Notes under the pieces: generated by a model | Database searches by the model: none | What the model saw: the letters and a program-made list of their open reading frames with translations, nothing else | Told to the model about the DNA's origin: nothing | Translations under genes and position numbers: made by a program | Assembly (NCBI GenBank): GCA_937870795.1 | Contig: CALMWS010000041.1 | Span: forward strand, 1 to 46,114 | Reading direction: 5' to 3' | DNA length: 46,114 nucleotides | From: an uncultured Bacteroidota bacterium | GTDB taxonomy: Bacteria; Bacteroidota; Bacteroidia; Chitinophagales; Saprospiraceae | Shown here: piece after piece, positions 7,846 to 17,082 of the stretch | How the letters are laid out: the number at the start of each line of letters is the position of its first letter | How positions within the stretch are numbered: position 1 is the first letter of the stretch

Positions 7846-9150
7846 ATGACAATAATACGCACATATACCATAATTTTCACAACGATACTTTGTGTTGCAA
7901 GGTTAGCAGTACAGGCTCAAATGGTGGGGAAAAGTGAAAGTGGCCCCTTTTTGCTTAAAAATGCAATGATTCATACCATAAGTAAAGGAGTACTGACGGG
8001 TGATATTTTGATCAAAGGAGATGTCATTACCATGATTGGTGCCAATCTTCAACCACCGGGCAAATTCACTGTCATTGATTGCACGGGCAAACATATTTAT
8101 CCGGGCATGATCGATCTTGGCACACAGCTGGGTCTATCTGAGATAGAGTCGATATCAGTGACCAACGACTTTAATGAAATAGGAGATGTGGTTCCGCAGA
8201 TGTTGGCTCTCACAGCGGTTAATCCCAATACGGTAACAATCCCTGTCACCAGAACTCATGGCATCACCACTGTACTCGTTAGCCCCAAGGGCGGCCGTTT
8301 TCCCGGCACAGCAGCCCTGATTGATTTACATGGTTATACCCCTGCTCAAATGGATGCAACATTTCGGGCGGTGGTGATGAATTTTCCTTCATCCGGAAGG
8401 AGGGGTAGATATGACAGACGGAGCGATGAAGATATCAAAAAGGAAAGCGAAAAGGCCTTTAAGAAACTCAATGAACTATGGGATGAAGCCGTTTTATATG
8501 CTAGAATGGATTCAACTGCCAAAGTGCAGAAAACAAAACTGCAGGGATATCAGCCAGAAATGGATGCGCTGAAGGCAGTGGTGCGAAAACAACAACCACT
8601 ATTTATTGAAGTTAACAAAAGCACCGATATCATCCAGGCTTTGGAATGGATTAAAAAAACCGGAGCCAAAGCTGTGCTTACAGGGGTTGCAGAGGGTTAC
8701 CGTGTTGCAGATAAAATAGCAGCTGCCGGTATTGCGGTGGTTACAGGTCCTGTTCTTGATACGCCAAGAAGACCATATGATAAATATGATGCACCTTACA
8801 CCAATGCCGGTCAAATGTTGAAAGCAGGAGTAAAGGTTGCCATCAGAAGTGATGAAGCTGAAAATGTGCGTAACCTACCTTTTAATGCTGGCTTTGCGGC
8901 GGCTTACGGCATGGGAAAGGAAGAGGCATACAGATCCATTAGTTTAACACCTGCAGAAATAATAGGAATGGCTGATCGTTATGGCAGTTTGGAAGAAGGT
9001 AAGATAGCCAATCTTTTTATTTGCGATGGTGATCCAATGGAAACTAAGACCAAAATAGAACAAGTATTTATTCGCGGCTGGAAAATACCCATGGAAAATC
9101 GCCATACATTATTGTACGACGAATTTCTACAACGATCGCCCGGCAGATAA
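7846..9150 (+). CDS. Secreted amidohydrolase paralogue missing most metal ligands
   Basis: The start at 7846 gives a signal peptide (MTIIRTYTIIFTTILCVARL, cleaved near AVQAQ) 14 nt after the previous stop; longer in-frame starts lie inside the upstream gene. The 434-residue protein follows the amidohydrolase layout, with PGMIDLGTQLGL where the family has PGxIDxHxH (G92 and Q94 replace the His), IEVNKS for the second HxH, and VAEGYR lacking the third His. The Asp strand survives as IRSDEAEN (D336). The C-terminal RYGSLEEGKIANLFICDG is intact. It is therefore partly degenerate, less so than the first gene. It may act as a structural partner of the middle enzyme, but that is an inference from operon position only. 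Confidence 0.88.
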   Translation: MTIIRTYTIIFTTILCVARLAVQAQMVGKSESGPFLLKNAMIHTISKGVLTGDILIKGDVITMIGANLQPPGKFTVIDCTGKHIYPGMIDLGTQLGLSEIESISVTNDFNEIGDVVPQMLALTAVNPNTVTIPVTRTHGITTVLVSPKGGRFPGTAALIDLHGYTPAQMDATFRAVVMNFPSSGRRGRYDRRSDEDIKKESEKAFKKLNELWDEAVLYARMDSTAKVQKTKLQGYQPEMDALKAVVRKQQPLFIEVNKSTDIIQALEWIKKTGAKAVLTGVAEGYRVADKIAAAGIAVVTGPVLDTPRRPYDKYDAPYTNAGQMLKAGVKVAIRSDEAENVRNLPFNAGFAAAYGMGKEEAYRSISLTPAEIIGMADRYGSLEEGKIANLFICDGDPMETKTKIEQVFIRGWKIPMENRHTLLYDEFLQRSPGR

Positions 9151-9154
9151 ATTC

Positions 9155-9889
9155 CTATTCAGCTTTGATGACTTTATAAGCAGAGGAGCCTTCTGCATTT
9201 TGAATGCGGACAAAGTAAACGCCCGCAGTCAGGTCATTGGTAGATAAGGTGATGGTATTTTGTGCAGCTGTAACCCCATAGGTTTTACTAACCTGTCGAC
9301 CCATAAGATCTTCCAAATAGACCGTTGCATTTTGAATGCAATTGCCAGACACATTTACATACAATTGGCTGGAAAAAGGATTGGGGAAGGCACTTACAGA
9401 CAGGCAATTACTTTCATCCTGATTTTGGCTAAGAATGTCAACTTCAATTTTCATTTCAGAAAAACCTACACAACTGCCCCCATAATTATCCAATGCTGTA
9501 AAAAGTATGTAGCGAGCCGGTATTTTCTCAAAATCAGGGCCATCAACCCCTTCATAAACAGGTTTGCCTGTAGCAAGGGGCAAATCAAATCTTTTCCATT
9601 CTGTCCAATCAACGCCATTGAGCGATACATCGGCAACTATGGTTTTTACCCCATTATTAAGGCCATCCGCTTCATTGTGATTCCAAAAATGACTTTGGCC
9701 AAGTGCATATTTAAACCCCAGGTTGTAAAGAATCCAATGGCTATTGCCTCGGATTGGGTTGGGTGAAGGGCTCGTTTTACAGGAAAGCCAGCCATCATTC
9801 CAGTTGGTGCTGTGTTGATCCATGAAACACTGTGATTGAGCAGCTATTACGAAAATGATGGAAAGTAAAAAGGTATAACAATATTTCAT
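9155..9889 (-). CDS. Secreted protein with T9SS type A sorting domain
   Basis: The 244-residue protein has a signal peptide (MKYCYTFLLSIIFVIAAQSQ), a central domain of about 140 residues, and a C-terminal type A sorting domain (about 168-244). The sorting domain begins SAFPNPFSSQLYVNVSG and ends LTAGVYFVRIQNAEGSSAYKVIK, the standard signal for export by the type IX secretion system and cell-surface attachment. The central part (GNSHWILYNLGFKYALGQSH, VSLNGVDWTEWKRFDL) resembles discoidin-type (F5/8) binding modules. It is the last gene of a minus-strand operon after DUF1501, with an 11-nt gap, so the three proteins probably work together at the surface. Confidence 0.9.
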   Translation of the reverse strand: MKYCYTFLLSIIFVIAAQSQCFMDQHSTNWNDGWLSCKTSPSPNPIRGNSHWILYNLGFKYALGQSHFWNHNEADGLNNGVKTIVADVSLNGVDWTEWKRFDLPLATGKPVYEGVDGPDFEKIPARYILFTALDNYGGSCVGFSEMKIEVDILSQNQDESNCLSVSAFPNPFSSQLYVNVSGNCIQNATVYLEDLMGRQVSKTYGVTAAQNTITLSTNDLTAGVYFVRIQNAEGSSAYKVIKAE

Positions 9890-9900
9890 CTCTGTTGGAA

Positions 9901-11289
9901 TTAAAGGTTAAGAAAGCCCAAAGGTGCCTGAGATCCGGGTGAATAAAAATTAGACAAATTGGGAAAAACGGTGGTTAGTTCTGAAGGACTTACCCCCAAC
10001 CAAAGACCCAGTTCCGCAAAATACAGATCATTAGCTGTTGTCGGAATCAGTACTCCTCCTCCCACATCGAGGTTTGAATCCAACACCAGTGAAGGGTATT
10101 CACCAAAAAACTGGTTGCCTTTTACAGCTCCACCCATGGCAAAGACGTTTCCTCCCCATGCATGATCGGTTCCGTTTCCATTGGATGTGAGCGTACGGCC
10201 AAATTCAGACATGGAGAAAGTAGTAACTTGGTTTAGCATATCAATCTCTTGCAGCACATTGTGGAATTCAAATACAGCATTGTCTACTTCAGACAAAAGA
10301 TATCTTTCATTTTCAAGCAACTCATCGTGGTTGTCCCAGCCTCCATAATCTATGAAAAAGATCTGTTTGCTGAATCCCAGTTTTTCTCTGGCAGCAATAA
10401 TTTTAGCAATCATTTTGAAGCTGCCCGATAAATAGCTATCTGAAAATGCAGTTGTAAATTCAGGGACTTCATCCAGGGCTTTTTGGAATTCAATGCTCGA
10501 CTCAAGTGATTGTTTAAAAACACCGGCATAGGTATCTCTGAATGGATCATTATAAGAGCGGGCCAACATATCGTCGATTGCTTTGGTTCGCCAGGGTTCA
10601 GGTTCGTACATTCCTCCGTAGCCGGTGAGTCCGGTAACTCCATAATTGCTGACGGTAAACTCCACATTGCCATTGCTGCTTTGGAAAATATTGGTGCCGT
10701 TGAATGAGATGTTCATGGATACTTTTTGATTCGTGTTGGTATCATGCAACAAGTCAGAGATACGACCGGCCCATCCTTTGATAAGGCGATCCGCAGGTTG
10801 GGCGGTCTGCCATTGATTGGCTTGGTCAGAATGCGAAAACAAGCCAAGTGGCAATGGCACATCTTCATTGAAAAAAGCTTCCTTTGTGGTTGGAGCTCTT
10901 AATGTACCAATGTTATTGATAAAACAGAGTTTGCCTTCATCAAACATGGTTTTCATATTGGCCATTGCGGGATGGAAACCGTATTCTACTCCGGCTATAT
11001 TGAGTGGGCTTACCGGCAAAATGTCATCCTGACTAAGTGCCAGATTGGATCGTGTATTTGTATAATCCTGGTATTCGCTTCCGCTGCGGGGAACAACCAT
11101 GTTGAAAGAATCGGCACCACCACCCAGGTAAAGACATACAAGTGCTTTGTAATCACCGGCACGACCCACAGATGCAAAAGCACCCATGTTTCTGAGGTTG
11201 AAAAGGGAAGTGCCTGTAGTTGAAAGTCCTGCCCCTACAACGGCGGCCATTTTCAGAAAATTTCTCCTGTTGAATTTGTTGACTACCAT
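9901..11289 (-). CDS. DUF1501 family secreted protein
   Basis: The 462-residue protein begins with a twin-arginine-type signal (NRRNFLKMAAVVGAGLSTTG), as is usual for DUF1501 proteins. The family belongs to the alkaline-phosphatase/sulfatase-like superfamily but has no proven function. Visible family features are YKALVCLYLGGGADSFNMVVP (47 onward), the FSHSDQANQWQ segment, DYGGWDNHDELL and the C-terminal SEFGRTLTSNGNGTDHAWGG. The gene follows DUF1800 with 5 nt between them, a pairing seen again and again in Bacteroidota and Planctomycetes. Family assignment is firm; the role is unknown. Confidence 0.93.
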   Translation of the reverse strand: MVVNKFNRRNFLKMAAVVGAGLSTTGTSLFNLRNMGAFASVGRAGDYKALVCLYLGGGADSFNMVVPRSGSEYQDYTNTRSNLALSQDDILPVSPLNIAGVEYGFHPAMANMKTMFDEGKLCFINNIGTLRAPTTKEAFFNEDVPLPLGLFSHSDQANQWQTAQPADRLIKGWAGRISDLLHDTNTNQKVSMNISFNGTNIFQSSNGNVEFTVSNYGVTGLTGYGGMYEPEPWRTKAIDDMLARSYNDPFRDTYAGVFKQSLESSIEFQKALDEVPEFTTAFSDSYLSGSFKMIAKIIAAREKLGFSKQIFFIDYGGWDNHDELLENERYLLSEVDNAVFEFHNVLQEIDMLNQVTTFSMSEFGRTLTSNGNGTDHAWGGNVFAMGGAVKGNQFFGEYPSLVLDSNLDVGGGVLIPTTANDLYFAELGLWLGVSPSELTTVFPNLSNFYSPGSQAPLGFLNL

Positions 11290-11294
11290 TGTGT

Positions 11295-13088
11295 TTATTT
11301 TTTAATCATAAAATCTGGACTAATGAATGTAAGGTATAGGGCCATGTTGATTTTTTCTCTGGCTCCCCAAAGTGTAGGAATAAAACCTTCAATTGCCTCT
11401 CTGATTATTTTTCTGGTTTCATCAGACATAGTGCCCCCTGTGAGTAACATATCTACCTGGTTGATCAAATCTTCATCGCTGTGGGCTGCTTCAAAAAAAG
11501 CACTGGCGTTGGTAGGACAATAAAAATGCCCATTTTCCCAATTGTTGACTGCTGATTCATAATAGGTCCAGCCAAACACCATATTTGGGTATTCCAATGC
11601 GGTGAGTGTATTGAGGAGTTGAAATTCAGGAGCATTTAAATTGCGATCGTGTAGAGGTCCCGTAGGTTGATGATCGGGCAAATAAAAGTTGAAAACCGAT
11701 GGTGAAGAAAGGGGGTGCTGCAAGAGATAATTCTCAAGATCTGAACCATGATTGAAGAAGTAACCTGAAGGAGCATCTACTCCAATTGCACGATACAAAT
11801 GGGTTAACCTCAGCACAGGTTCGGTCATCTTTCCAAAATTGGCCTCTGTCAGACCATCACATTCCCTGGCTTCCGGGTCAAGTAAGATGGCTTTGACAAC
11901 AGCAGCCAGATTGCCTTCAACATGGTTGCCATCATTTCTCCATACTTCAACCACACGCTGTATGTATGCCGGACTAGGATTGGATGTAACCAATCGCTGG
12001 ATCAATTGTCTGACAACAAAAGGTGCTGTGTTGGGGTGGTGGAAAAGTATGTCAATGGCCATTTCAATATCCTGCATGCCGGTTTGACCTGCAGGTATTT
12101 CATTCCCACCCACAATAAATTTGGGTCCTTCCTGGTGCCATTCCTCATACATCCTCATTGGTTGAGTAAGATCGGAGCCATAAAGACCCATGCCAAAGTA
12201 AGGTTCGTCCATGCCTTCCAATGAAGCACCGATGCTGAGGCCGGTAAAAACTTTGGCCAATTCTGCTATCTGGGTATTGTTGTAAGTAGGTATATCATTG
12301 CCCAATGAATCTTTTCTTCTACTGCCGTCGTCGTTGAGCTCAAATAAGCCAATGGTAAACAACTGCATGATTTCACGGGCAAAATTTTGGTCGGGGTGGA
12401 TGTTTTCTTCAGGAATTTCTTTTGGATTATTGAGGTGACTTAAAAAGGATCCCATACATGGATGCAAAGTCATTTCAAGCAACAAATCCCTATAATTGCC
12501 AAAGGCATGCTTTGACAACATATCGTAATACGAAGCGAGGCCCCGGGCATGACCTCCTATATCGGCATCGTCAGAAATCACCAAAACCTGGCTAAGGGCA
12601 TAAGCCATTCTCTGTCGAAGTTGGTCAGGCGCATGCACTGCATTGTCCCACCAGGAATAACGAAAATGCTGCCAGCCCGGATTGGGAGAAATATTTTCAG
12701 GGTCTTCACCCTGGGCTAAATAAAATTTATACAATACATTGGCAAAACTATCTGTAAGTGGAAGATATTGACTGGGAGCCAGGGTAAGCTGTTTGTCGAT
12801 CCATCCTTCAATAGAGGTTTGTGCCACCTCATTTATTTCCTGTGCGGTGGCTCCAAAGCTAGCCTGGTTGAGGAAACGCGATGCCTCGGATCGTTTTCCT
12901 TCCAGCCCCTGACCATTGATGGTGTTTTGTGCTACAGCTGCTTTTGAAAAATAAGTTTTAAGGTGGGCATCACTGGATGATACTGTAATGTTTTTATTAT
13001 GACCCGCACCGATAAAATCGGTATAGGGTTGACCCAAACAAAAAAAGGGTAAAAGTGCCAGGAAGGCGTAGAGGAGGTTTTTTTTCAT
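11295..13088 (-). CDS. DUF1800 family secreted protein
   Basis: The 597-residue protein has a signal peptide (MKKNLLYAFLALLPFFCLGQ) and the DUF1800 pattern: ASRFLNQASFGATAQEINEV near residue 68, WWDNAVHAPDQLRQRMAYALSQVLVIS, NFAREIMQLFTIGLFELN, and the C-terminal block beginning LTHLYRAIG. The function of DUF1800 is not known. It is the first gene of an operon with DUF1501 and a T9SS-sorted protein. A strong hairpin lies in its leader at 13128-13165. Confidence 0.93.
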   Translation of the reverse strand: MKKNLLYAFLALLPFFCLGQPYTDFIGAGHNKNITVSSSDAHLKTYFSKAAVAQNTINGQGLEGKRSEASRFLNQASFGATAQEINEVAQTSIEGWIDKQLTLAPSQYLPLTDSFANVLYKFYLAQGEDPENISPNPGWQHFRYSWWDNAVHAPDQLRQRMAYALSQVLVISDDADIGGHARGLASYYDMLSKHAFGNYRDLLLEMTLHPCMGSFLSHLNNPKEIPEENIHPDQNFAREIMQLFTIGLFELNDDGSRRKDSLGNDIPTYNNTQIAELAKVFTGLSIGASLEGMDEPYFGMGLYGSDLTQPMRMYEEWHQEGPKFIVGGNEIPAGQTGMQDIEMAIDILFHHPNTAPFVVRQLIQRLVTSNPSPAYIQRVVEVWRNDGNHVEGNLAAVVKAILLDPEARECDGLTEANFGKMTEPVLRLTHLYRAIGVDAPSGYFFNHGSDLENYLLQHPLSSPSVFNFYLPDHQPTGPLHDRNLNAPEFQLLNTLTALEYPNMVFGWTYYESAVNNWENGHFYCPTNASAFFEAAHSDEDLINQVDMLLTGGTMSDETRKIIREAIEGFIPTLWGAREKINMALYLTFISPDFMIKK

Positions 13089-13127
13089 AAGATGTAATTA
13101 AACATATGCAAGATAAAGATAAAGATA

Positions 13128-13165
13128 AAGGTGGAATCGCTTATTGAGTTAACGGATTCCACCTT
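13128..13165 (-). terminator. 11-bp perfect hairpin between ssb and the DUF1800 gene
   Basis: AAGGTGGAATC (13128-13138) and GATTCCACCTT (13155-13165) form a perfect 11-bp stem with a 16-nt loop. Read on the minus strand it is followed by three TATCTT-like repeats, a T-rich tail. It could end the ssb transcript about 190 nt after its stop, or lie in the 5' leader of the DUF1800 operon 40 nt before its start. I cannot decide between these. Confidence 0.5.
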
Positions 13166-13353
13166 AAATCACCTATAAAAAAAACGCTATGAAAAAATAC
13201 AAAATATTATATGGCTACTATTCAAGTCTTATTTAAAATATAATTTGTTTTGAAGCCACTTTTCAGATCATTTACCAAATATTAATTGCCCGGATTATTC
13301 TTTTTGTAAAAACAGGAATAATTATATGTGGCTGTGACCCAAAAGAAAATTGG

Positions 13354-13716
13354 CTAAAATGGAGCCTCAGCCAAAGCAGCCTGGGGTGCATTTATTTTGA
13401 GGAATTCGTTTACCACCACCTCAGTGATTTGTCTCGACACTCCGCCTTTATCGGTGTAAGTTCGATTGCTCAGTGTGCCATGGATGGCTACCTTTGCCCC
13501 TTTGGTCAGGGCTTTGGCCATCATTTCAGCATTTTTACCCCAGGCAACAAGGTTGTGCCAGCTTGTGCTGTTTACCCATTCACCATTTGCGTTTTTGTAC
13601 CCTTCAGAAGTGGCGAGAGAAACCGAGGCTTTTTTACTACCTGAATCGAATTGGGTAAGTTGTACTTCTTTGCCGAGGTTTCCAATCAGGTGCACTGAAT
13701 TTTTTAAAATGTTCAT
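13354..13716 (-). CDS. ssb: Short single-stranded DNA-binding protein
   Basis: The start at 13716 was chosen because MNILKNSVHLIGNLGKEVQL is the standard N-terminus of Bacteroidota SSB proteins; the reading frame is open for 31 more codons, but those residues look like leader sequence. The 120-residue product is one OB fold with SVSLATSEGYKNANGEWVNS, WHNLVAWGKNAEMM and VAIHGTLSNRTYTDKGG. It binds single-stranded DNA. The usual glycine-rich linker and acidic tail are missing, and the protein ends ALAEAPF, keeping only a final Pro-Phe. That suggests a secondary SSB with weak or no partner recruitment. It is a single gene. Confidence 0.93.
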   Translation of the reverse strand: MNILKNSVHLIGNLGKEVQLTQFDSGSKKASVSLATSEGYKNANGEWVNSTSWHNLVAWGKNAEMMAKALTKGAKVAIHGTLSNRTYTDKGGVSRQITEVVVNEFLKINAPQAALAEAPF

Positions 13717-14130
13717 CTTGTAAATAATTAAATGTGAATAATAAGTTTTCTTCCGATCCATCGGATGAGGCAAAGTTGTAGGGGTAATTTTTTCAAAAGC
13801 GAAAAACAAATGTGTATATACGTTTTTAAACGTTTATACACGTTTTCATACGATTGCGCAGTTTCGAATATAAAGTAAACAAAAACCCGACAGCAGCTTC
13901 AAATGGACTGTAAACCCAGCATTTACGGGCTTTCCGATGTTTAACTCAGCTAAAATATTAGTAAAATTCATCATAGCTGACACAAGGGCTTATTAATTTA
14001 GTGCAACAGCCTACAATCGAAAAAAATAATTAATTTTAGGAAAATTTGAAGTCAGATCGTCAGGAGAGTGGTCACAAATATGATAATTTTTCTTTCGAAA
14101 TTTTAACGTAAATCATTGCCAAATTAAATT
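13717..14130. other. Intergenic region with phased ACGTTT inverted repeats
   Basis: This 414-bp stretch separates divergent genes and has no convincing ORF. At 13820-13833 ACGTTT and AAACGT face each other across TT, and further ATACG/ATACACG/CATACG motifs follow to 13852 at roughly turn-of-helix spacing. CAAATGTG at 13808-13815 reads CACATTTG on the minus strand, a -7-like box for ssb. The repeats sit where an operator of ssb would be expected. The remainder is AT-rich and featureless to me. Confidence 0.4.
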
Positions 14131-15724
14131 ATGAATAGGCCCATTTTATTTGCAAACAAGTCCATTTTCGGATGGTTGCTTATTCTTGGATTTTTTACTA
14201 GTACATCATTGCAAAGTCAGACCAAAGTCGGCAACCACTACTTAGAAAGTAGCACACCTGAAGCCGAAGGTGTGGCGTCAGAAGGAATTACTCGATTTAT
14301 TGATGCGCTCGAAAGTGAAAACAATGAAATGCACAGCTTTGTGATCCTTCGGCACGGTAAAATAATTTCAGAAGCCTGGTGGAGTCCTTATGCAAAGGAT
14401 TTGAGACATGTAATGTTTTCTGTCAGCAAAAGTTTTACCTCAATAGCTGTGGGCATTGCCATTTCAGAAAACAAACTTAAACTTACAGACAAGGTACATA
14501 CCTTTTTCCCCGAATCTGCCCCTGCAAACGCTAAGTACCTATATGAAAGAAATGACAGTTGAGCACTTGCTTAAAATGGCAACCGGCATGAATACAGATC
14601 CCCTCTTTGGTGCCCGATCATCAAAAAATTGGCCTAAAACATTTTTGTCTTCTGCGGTTGAAAACAAACCGGGTTCGGTGTTTAAGTACAACAATATGGC
14701 CACTTTTATGCTGTCGGCAATTGTGCAGAAAGCTACAGGAGAGAAGTTGGCGGCTTATTTAAAGCCAAGGTTGTTTGACCCTCTTGGTATCACCAATTAT
14801 TCCTGGGATGAGACCCCTGAAGGTTATACTTTTGGTGCCATAGGTTTAAAGCTTCTTTCTCATGATATGGCAAAGTTTGGACAGCTTTTGTTGCAAAAAG
14901 GTCTTTGGAAGGGCAAACAACTCGTGCCATCTGCCTGGGTGGAGGCTGCCACCTCCTTTCAGATCCAGGGCAATGCGCCTGAGAACCCTACACCGAGAGA
15001 ATTCAACGACTGGGAGCAGGGCTACGGCTACCAGTTTTGGAGAGGTAGATGCAATTCCTACAGGGCAGATGGACTGGGTGGACAGTTTATCATTGTTTTG
15101 CCTGAAAAGGATGCAGTAGTAGTATTGACAGCAGCTGCCGCAAACACTCAAAAAGAACTGGATTTGGTTTGGAAACATTTGGTACCTGCCATGTATGACA
15201 AAGCACTTCCGGAAAACAAACAGGCACTGTCAGGATTAAACAATAGAATTGAGGGCCTCTCTGCCCCTCGACCGGTACAAATGGCTCCGGATATGGCAAA
15301 AAAAATTTCCGGTAAGACCATCCAGGTTGCACAAAATGAAGTCGGTATCACTGGCTTAAAAATACACTTTGACGACAGAGACAATATGAAGATTGAATTG
15401 TATCACGGCGATGAAAAATCGGAAATAAAAGCAGATTTGGGTGATTGGGAACGAAGCCAAACCAAACTTAAGTCCCTTGCCAGCCCGCCCGTTGTCAATA
15501 CGGGTGCACTGATCAAGGTAGCATCTATGTATGATTGGTATAATGATAGTAGTCTTACCATTTCACTTCGATTTGTAGAAGAGAGCATAAGAGAAGAAAA
15601 CCTTATCCTCCGTTTTGAGGAGGTGGGCAGCGAAATAAAGGTAAATATTGAACACAAAAACTATGTTGAATTTTTGGGTGTACAGTCCAGGGTGATGGAG
15701 GGGAAAATAGCACTGCGTGATTGA
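14131..15724 (+). pseudogene. Serine hydrolase (class C beta-lactamase family), interrupted by a frameshift
   Basis: Two overlapping frames together make one secreted serine hydrolase. The first (14131-14562) encodes a signal peptide (about 1-30) and the catalytic SxxK motif S97-V-S-K100. The second carries the rest: LLKMATGMNTDP, the YxN motif in FKYNNMATFML, GFGYQFW-like YGYQFW and a C-terminal domain of unknown role. The frame changes from phase 1 to phase 2 near 14533-14545, where ANAKYL in one frame should join KEMTVEHLLKMATG in the other; one extra base, or two missing, explains it. The active-site parts are split over two frames, so unless this is a sequencing error the gene is broken. 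The intact enzyme would resemble penicillin-binding/esterase-type hydrolases. Confidence 0.85.
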
Positions 15725-15956
15725 GGTGTGAAATTCTAAGATCACCATTTTACAAATTGGGCACACCATAATTATTACCTACCATGGAACCTTAAAAAAA
15801 TAACCTCAATTGCAGTAAACGCAAACTTGACTAACGGAGTGATGCAAAATTCTGATAGATACGGATCAAAAATGTCGCAGGTAATTTGGGTCACCTCTAT
15901 TTTTGATATATTTTAGATTATAGCAAAGAAGTGATCAAAAATTAAGACAATTGACC

Positions 15957-15988
15957 TATCTTTGATACTATCAAATGATACTATCAAA
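15957..15988 (+). promoter_or_regulatory. Tandem palindromic operator and -7 box before the Fic gene
   Basis: TTTGATACTATCAAA at 15961-15975 is a perfect palindrome around a central C. A second copy of its core, TGATACTATCA, follows at 15976-15986. Put another way, the 13-mer TGATACTATCAAA is repeated in tandem (15963-15975 and 15976-15988), ending directly before the ATG at 15989. TATCTTTG (15957-15964) fits the -7 box and overlaps the first palindrome. A dimeric protein bound here would block transcription start and probably translation start. Confidence 0.65.
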
Positions 15989-16960
15989 ATGTCAAAACCT
16001 CCCTACGAAATCACACCTGGAATATTAAAATCCATAGTCTCTATTTCTGAAAAAATTGGAGAGGTGAACACAAGATACCTGATCAGACAAGACCCAACCC
16101 TGAGAAAACAAAATCAGATTAAAACCATCCATGCTTCATTACAAATTGAGGGGAATACTTTATCAGAGGCTCAAATCACTGCCATTCTTGAAAACAAAAG
16201 GGTAGTTGGGCCGGAAAAAGATATCAGGGAAGTCTTAAATGCACTGGAGGTTTACAAAAACCTTAAGTACTATAATTATCAGTCGGAAAAACACTTTTTA
16301 AACGCACATCGGAAATTGATGCTGGATCTCATACCATCTCCCGGAAAGTATAGGACAAAAGGGGTGGGCATTGTAGAAGGTTCAAAGGTGAAACATCTTG
16401 CACCTCCAAGAGAGTTGGTAAAACCTCAAATGACTGATTTATTTCGGTACATGAAAGATAAAACAGAACTGACACTGATCAGGAGTTGTGTTTTTCATTA
16501 TGAACTGGAGTTTATTCATCCCTTTATGGATGGCAATGGCAGAATGGGCAGGCTTTGGCAAACATTGATCCTGATGAGTGAATATCCCTTATTTGAGTTT
16601 TTGCCATTTGAAACCCTAATTGCCAAGAATCAAAGAGATTATTACCACGCGCTCTCGCTTTCTGATAAAGAAGGGAAGGCAACCCGCTTTATTGAATTTA
16701 TGTTGGGCATCCTAAACCAATCGTTGGATGGCTTACTCGAGAAAAGGATACCAAAGCCAAATGAAACGCAAAGGATGCAGTTGTTTTTAGAAGATTGTGC
16801 TCAAACTTTTACCAGAAAAGTATACATAAAACGATACCCAGAAATTTCAACTGCTACAGCCAGTCGCGACTTAAAAAATGGGGTTGAAAAAGGACTCATA
16901 GAAAAATTTGGAGAGAAAAATCTCACATTGTATCGAAAACGAGGTATCATTGAAAACTAG
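15989..16960 (+). CDS. Fic family protein (class II, self-inhibited) with C-terminal winged helix
   Basis: The frame is open from a TTG at 15962, but that start lies inside the tandem palindromes, so I chose the ATG at 15989 (MSKPPYEITPG). The 323-residue protein has an N-terminal inhibitory motif S50-LQI-E54-G55, which fits [S/T]xxxE[G/N] of class II Fic proteins. The catalytic motif is complete at 177-188 (HPFMDGNGRMGR). Fic enzymes usually transfer AMP from ATP to a hydroxyl of a target protein. Residues about 261-323 form a winged helix (PEISTATASRDLKNGVEKGL, LTLYRKRG) like those of DeoR-type regulators. With the palindromes in front, the obvious reading is an enzyme that represses its own gene. 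The target protein is unknown and there is no antitoxin neighbour. Confidence 0.93.
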   Translation: MSKPPYEITPGILKSIVSISEKIGEVNTRYLIRQDPTLRKQNQIKTIHASLQIEGNTLSEAQITAILENKRVVGPEKDIREVLNALEVYKNLKYYNYQSEKHFLNAHRKLMLDLIPSPGKYRTKGVGIVEGSKVKHLAPPRELVKPQMTDLFRYMKDKTELTLIRSCVFHYELEFIHPFMDGNGRMGRLWQTLILMSEYPLFEFLPFETLIAKNQRDYYHALSLSDKEGKATRFIEFMLGILNQSLDGLLEKRIPKPNETQRMQLFLEDCAQTFTRKVYIKRYPEISTATASRDLKNGVEKGLIEKFGEKNLTLYRKRGIIEN

Positions 16961-17082
16961 CATTTCATATTGAAACAACCCCACCGTCCTTCTATCCTGT
17001 ACCAAAAACCTACCACGCTGAGTCTAAGATAGATCAGTCAGAGCCAAAACTGTGATATAGGCTCAGAATTTAGCAAGCTTCT

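Noticed and set aside
15962-15988. TTG start for the Fic gene
   Set aside because: The nine extra residues would be encoded by the tandem palindromes and the -7 box overlaps this start.
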